Shown piece after piece: positions 5,980 through 8,314 of a DNA stretch of 8,314 nucleotides. The stretch comes from Pseudomonadota bacterium. GTDB taxonomy: Bacteria > Bdellovibrionota > Oligoflexia > Oligoflexales > Oligoflexaceae. Every line of letters starts with the position of its first letter. Position 1 is the first letter of the stretch. The stretch covers positions 1 to 8,314 of the forward strand of contig JAKQGS010000336.1 in the NCBI GenBank assembly GCA_029556045.1, written 5' to 3'. Position numbers and translations under genes: made by a program. A model generated the notes under the pieces. It saw nothing but the letters and a program-made list of their open reading frames with translations, made no database searches and was not told the origin of the DNA.

Positions 5980-5995
5980 GGCCCCTCAGGGGGCC
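5980..5995 (-). terminator. GC-rich hairpin overlapping the stop codon of the ETF oxidoreductase gene
   Basis: ggcccc (5980-5985) and ggggcc (5990-5995) form a 6-bp GC-only stem around a four-base loop. The TGA stop (5986-5988) of the minus-strand gene lies in the loop. Downstream on the minus strand the sequence reads GGTTCTTAATC, a poor U-tract, so it may be a weak terminator or only a 3'-end stabiliser. It also lies 55 bases past the stop of the converging right ATPase and might serve that gene too. Confidence 0.4.
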
Positions 5996-7968
5996 AGTGA
6001 TTCGGCGACGATCTCGGCGATGTCTTTCACCTGCACCTGCTCACCCTGCCCCTGGGCCTTGACGCCATCCGCCATCATGGTCATGCAGAATGGACAGGCG
6101 GTGGCCACGGTTTTGGCGCCGGTGGCCAGAGCCTCTTTCGCTCGGTCTTCGTTGACGCGGGTGCCGATGGTCTCTTCCATCCACATCCGACCGCCGCCGG
6201 CACCGCAGCAAAAGCCGTTGTTTTTGGAACGGGGCATCTCCTTGAGGGGGGCGCCGGTGAACTTGGCCACCGTCTCGCGGGGACTCTCATAGACTTCGTT
6301 ATGGCGCCCCAGATAGCAGGAGTCATGATAGGTGACGTTTTTAACTTCTTCCGGGATCTGTGTGCCTTTGATTTTGCCGCTTCCCACCAGCTCAGCCAAA
6401 AGTTCGGAATGGTGGACCACCTCCGCCTGGAAGCCAAAGTCAGGGTATTCGTTTTTGATGGTGTTGAAGCAGTGGGGGCAGCCGGTCACCACCTTTTTAA
6501 CTTTGTACTTTTGCAGGGTCTCCACGTTTTCCCGGATCGCCATATCCGCGAGGTATTCATTGCCCAGACGGCGGGCGGTATCGCCATTGCATTTTTCCTC
6601 GGTGCCGAGAATGGAAAAGCTGATGTCGGCTTTTTTCATGATTTGCACGAGAGAGCGCGACACTTTTTTGTATCGCTCGTCATAGGATCCAGCGCATCCC
6701 ACCCAGAACAGGTACTCCACGTCGCTTTTTTGCGCCATGGTGGTGACATCCAGCCCTTTTGCCCAGTCGGCGCGGGTGGCATGGCTGAAGGCCCATGGGG
6801 TGTAATTGTTTTCGAGGTTCTTAAAGGTATTGGCAAGTTCCTCGGGGAAGTTCCCTTCCGTCAGGGTGAGGTAGCGGCGCATATCCACGATGGCAGGAAT
6901 GTGCTCGATGTATAGGGGACAGGCTTCCATACAGGCACCGCAGGTGGTGCAGGACCACAGCTCATCGGTGCTGACAAATCCGCCGATCAGGGGTTTGCGT
7001 TCGTCGCCTTTTTCCAGGGCATCCCGCATCGAGTATTTGATGTCGTGGATGATCTTGCGGGGGTCCAGCGGCTTGCCGGTGTTATTGGCGGGGCAGGCTT
7101 CGGTGCAGCGGCCGCATTCCACGCAGGTCTGCCCGTCCAGAAGCTGCTTCCAGGTGAACTCTTCCGCTTTGTGGACGCCGAAGGACTCCGCATCGTCACG
7201 GAACTCCATGGGGCGCAGGCGGCCGCGGGCTTTGCTGCTCTTGAACAGGATATTGGGCCATACCCAAATCAGGTGCTGGTGTTTGGAGTAGGGGAGAAAG
7301 ACCATAAAGGAAAACAGGGTGAGGCAGTGGCCCCACCAGAAGATGCGTTCCATCATGTGCCAGTTGTCGGTGCCGAGGCTGAACGCGGACGCCAGCAGGC
7401 GGGAGATGGCAAGGGATTCCGCGGGCAGGCCGCCGGCGTGCGATTTGGCGCCAAGGCTGATCAGAGCGGTGGTGACCAGAGCCAGGATAAACGACAGCAC
7501 CACATAGGCGTCTTTTTTGGAATCCTGTCCCAGGGAGGTCAGACGTTTCGGGGGAGCGAACATGCGGCGGCCGATGGCAAAGAGAATGGCCGCCATCACC
7601 GCGAAATTACCCAGGTCCTGGGTCAGCAGAAAAAATCGATAGGGAGCACCGTCCCCCAGGATGTCAGAAAAATCGAAGCTTGGGAAAACACCGCTGATCA
7701 GGGTTTCCACGGTGCCGATGGTCACCACGATAAAACCCCAGAAGATGGCGGCATGCATGATGCCCGCCGTCTTGTCCCGCATCATCTTGGGTTGGATAAG
7801 ACCAAACTGCAGCATGTCCTGCATTCTTTGGCCCATATTGTCGCGGCGATTATCCTCTGCCCCAGTGCCCTTCTGAATCACACCCCAGGTGCGGATCAAA
7901 GCTTTGGTAAAAATGCCCATCGATGTTGCGGCCAGGATGAGAAAGATGATGTTGGGTAGGTATGTCAT
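5986..7968 (-). CDS. Membrane Fe-S/CCG-domain oxidoreductase, probable ETF:menaquinone oxidoreductase (EMO-type)
   Basis: This 660-residue protein probably takes electrons from electron-transferring flavoprotein, reduced by acyl-CoA dehydrogenases, and passes them to the quinone pool. The N-terminal third is a NarI-like membrane cytochrome b with hydrophobic spans near 5-25, 70-92, 115-133, 155-173 and 208-227; H72, H214, H230 and H232 are candidate heme ligands. Two [4Fe-4S] motifs follow: C282, C285, C288, C292 and C340, C343, C346, C350. The C-terminus has two CCG domains like HdrB. The first (C425, C460, C497, C500) reads K-C-N where C-C-G is usual; the second is complete (C551, C587-C588, C625, C628). 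The order matches EMO proteins known beside etfAB in fatty-acid and aromatic-compound degraders. No etf gene is in the window. GAGGT lies seven bases before the ATG at 7966-7968. Confidence 0.88.
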   Translation of the reverse strand: MTYLPNIIFLILAATSMGIFTKALIRTWGVIQKGTGAEDNRRDNMGQRMQDMLQFGLIQPKMMRDKTAGIMHAAIFWGFIVVTIGTVETLISGVFPSFDFSDILGDGAPYRFFLLTQDLGNFAVMAAILFAIGRRMFAPPKRLTSLGQDSKKDAYVVLSFILALVTTALISLGAKSHAGGLPAESLAISRLLASAFSLGTDNWHMMERIFWWGHCLTLFSFMVFLPYSKHQHLIWVWPNILFKSSKARGRLRPMEFRDDAESFGVHKAEEFTWKQLLDGQTCVECGRCTEACPANNTGKPLDPRKIIHDIKYSMRDALEKGDERKPLIGGFVSTDELWSCTTCGACMEACPLYIEHIPAIVDMRRYLTLTEGNFPEELANTFKNLENNYTPWAFSHATRADWAKGLDVTTMAQKSDVEYLFWVGCAGSYDERYKKVSRSLVQIMKKADISFSILGTEEKCNGDTARRLGNEYLADMAIRENVETLQKYKVKKVVTGCPHCFNTIKNEYPDFGFQAEVVHHSELLAELVGSGKIKGTQIPEEVKNVTYHDSCYLGRHNEVYESPRETVAKFTGAPLKEMPRSKNNGFCCGAGGGRMWMEETIGTRVNEDRAKEALATGAKTVATACPFCMTMMADGVKAQGQGEQVQVKDIAEIVAESLAP

Positions 7969-7974
7969 GCTGCG

Positions 7975-8027
7975 ACCTCGTATGATTGCCAGCCTGCTAT
8001 TGTCAGCGGGGCCTACTGATACTTCAA
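7975..8027 (-). promoter_or_regulatory. Candidate promoter and ribosome site of the ETF oxidoreductase gene
   Basis: On the minus strand TTGAAG (8022-8027) and GACAAT (7999-8004) match consensus at four of six positions each with a 17-base spacer, which would start RNA near 7992. The ribosome site GAGGT is at 7975-7979. The upstream gene ends 133 bases away on the same strand, so this gene may have its own promoter, or may be read through from upstream. The hexamers are weak matches. Confidence 0.35.
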
Positions 8028-8101
8028 AGACTATTGGGAGCGTTAAGATACCGGCAAACCTGCGGGATGTCGAGGGATTTACAGGGTCTTAGGAGGCGTT
8101 T

Positions 8102-8314
8102 TCACGGCCGATGCCAGGCCCGCAGGGAGCGTCGGGCGTCCAGAAGCATCATATGGGTTTCAAACTGAATCTGGCAGCTCAGTCCATCCCCGAGGATGGT
8201 GAGGTATTCATCCACGGCAGCCAGGTACTGGGGGTCGGTCAGGGCTTGTCGTTCCGCCGTGCTGGCGGAAACCCCGCCCCCCTGACGGACCCGCTTGATC
8301 TGGCGCAGCCGCTC
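8102..8314 (-). CDS. C-terminal 70 residues of an unrecognised protein (partial, 5' end outside window)
   Basis: On the minus strand the frame is open from the window edge to a TGA at 8102-8104. It gives a soluble, helix-rich sequence beginning E-R-L-R-Q-I-K-R-V-R, with S-T-A-E-R-Q-A-L-T-D-P-Q-Y in the middle and ending R-R-S-L-R-A-W-H-R-P. There is no membrane segment and no motif I know. Codon choice is GC-rich at third positions, like the neighbouring oxidoreductase. It lies upstream of that gene on the same strand, so a link to the same pathway is possible but not shown. Confidence 0.6.
   Translation of the reverse strand, partial: ERLRQIKRVRQGGGVSASTAERQALTDPQYLAAVDEYLTILGDGLSCQIQFETHMMLLDARRSLRAWHRP

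Noticed and set aside
7045..7959. Long plus-strand open frame (304 codons) opposite the ETF oxidoreductase gene
   Set aside because: It is antisense to a gene with complete Fe-S and CCG motifs; its Gly/Ala/His-rich composition is that of a shadow frame in GC-rich DNA and it has no domain or ribosome site.

Overview
The window looks like chromosomal DNA from a Gram-negative, probably respiring bacterium. The support is a FabD of bacterial type II fatty-acid synthesis, clear Shine-Dalgarno sites, a protein with a Sec signal peptide, and a membrane Fe-S oxidoreductase of the type that passes electrons from electron-transferring flavoprotein (ETF) to menaquinone or quinone. A deltaproteobacterial-like or other Pseudomonadota-related host would fit, but nothing here fixes the taxon.

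Left part (1-2049): the C-terminal half of fabD runs off the left edge. It is followed on the same strand, where fabG often sits, by a 472-residue polytopic protein that is plainly a heme-copper oxidase subunit I homologue. It keeps all three heme-ligand histidines but has lost the His-His pair of the CuB site and the usual proton-channel residues. It stands alone, with no subunit II or III. A short dispersed-type repeat with a perfect hairpin (1963-2020) separates it from the next, convergent gene.

Middle part (2050-5985): this is an accessory, visibly AT-richer island. It holds a small basic protein with a lysine/alanine-rich tail and an 'SAY..A...GWLDE.C.HM'-like module, about 425 bases with no convincing gene, a small exported protein of unknown function, and two divergently transcribed AAA+ ATPases of the AAA_14/DUF4143 type. 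The ATPases share a 255-base intergenic region. Each has its own short inverted or direct repeats upstream, spaced by about three helical turns. For the right-hand ATPase the repeats overlay a good sigma-70 promoter, which suggests operator control.

Right part (5986-8314): a 660-residue minus-strand gene encodes a membrane b-type cytochrome fused to two [4Fe-4S] ferredoxin motifs and two CCG (heterodisulfide-reductase-like) domains. It resembles EMO-type ETF:menaquinone oxidoreductases of fatty-acid or aromatic-compound oxidising bacteria. Upstream of it, on the same strand, is the 3' end of an unrecognised gene that leaves the window.

The fatty-acid gene at the left and the probable beta-oxidation electron carrier at the right are ordinary metabolism. 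The most unusual items are the CuB-less oxidase homologue and the divergent ATPase pair with its two separate repeat systems.
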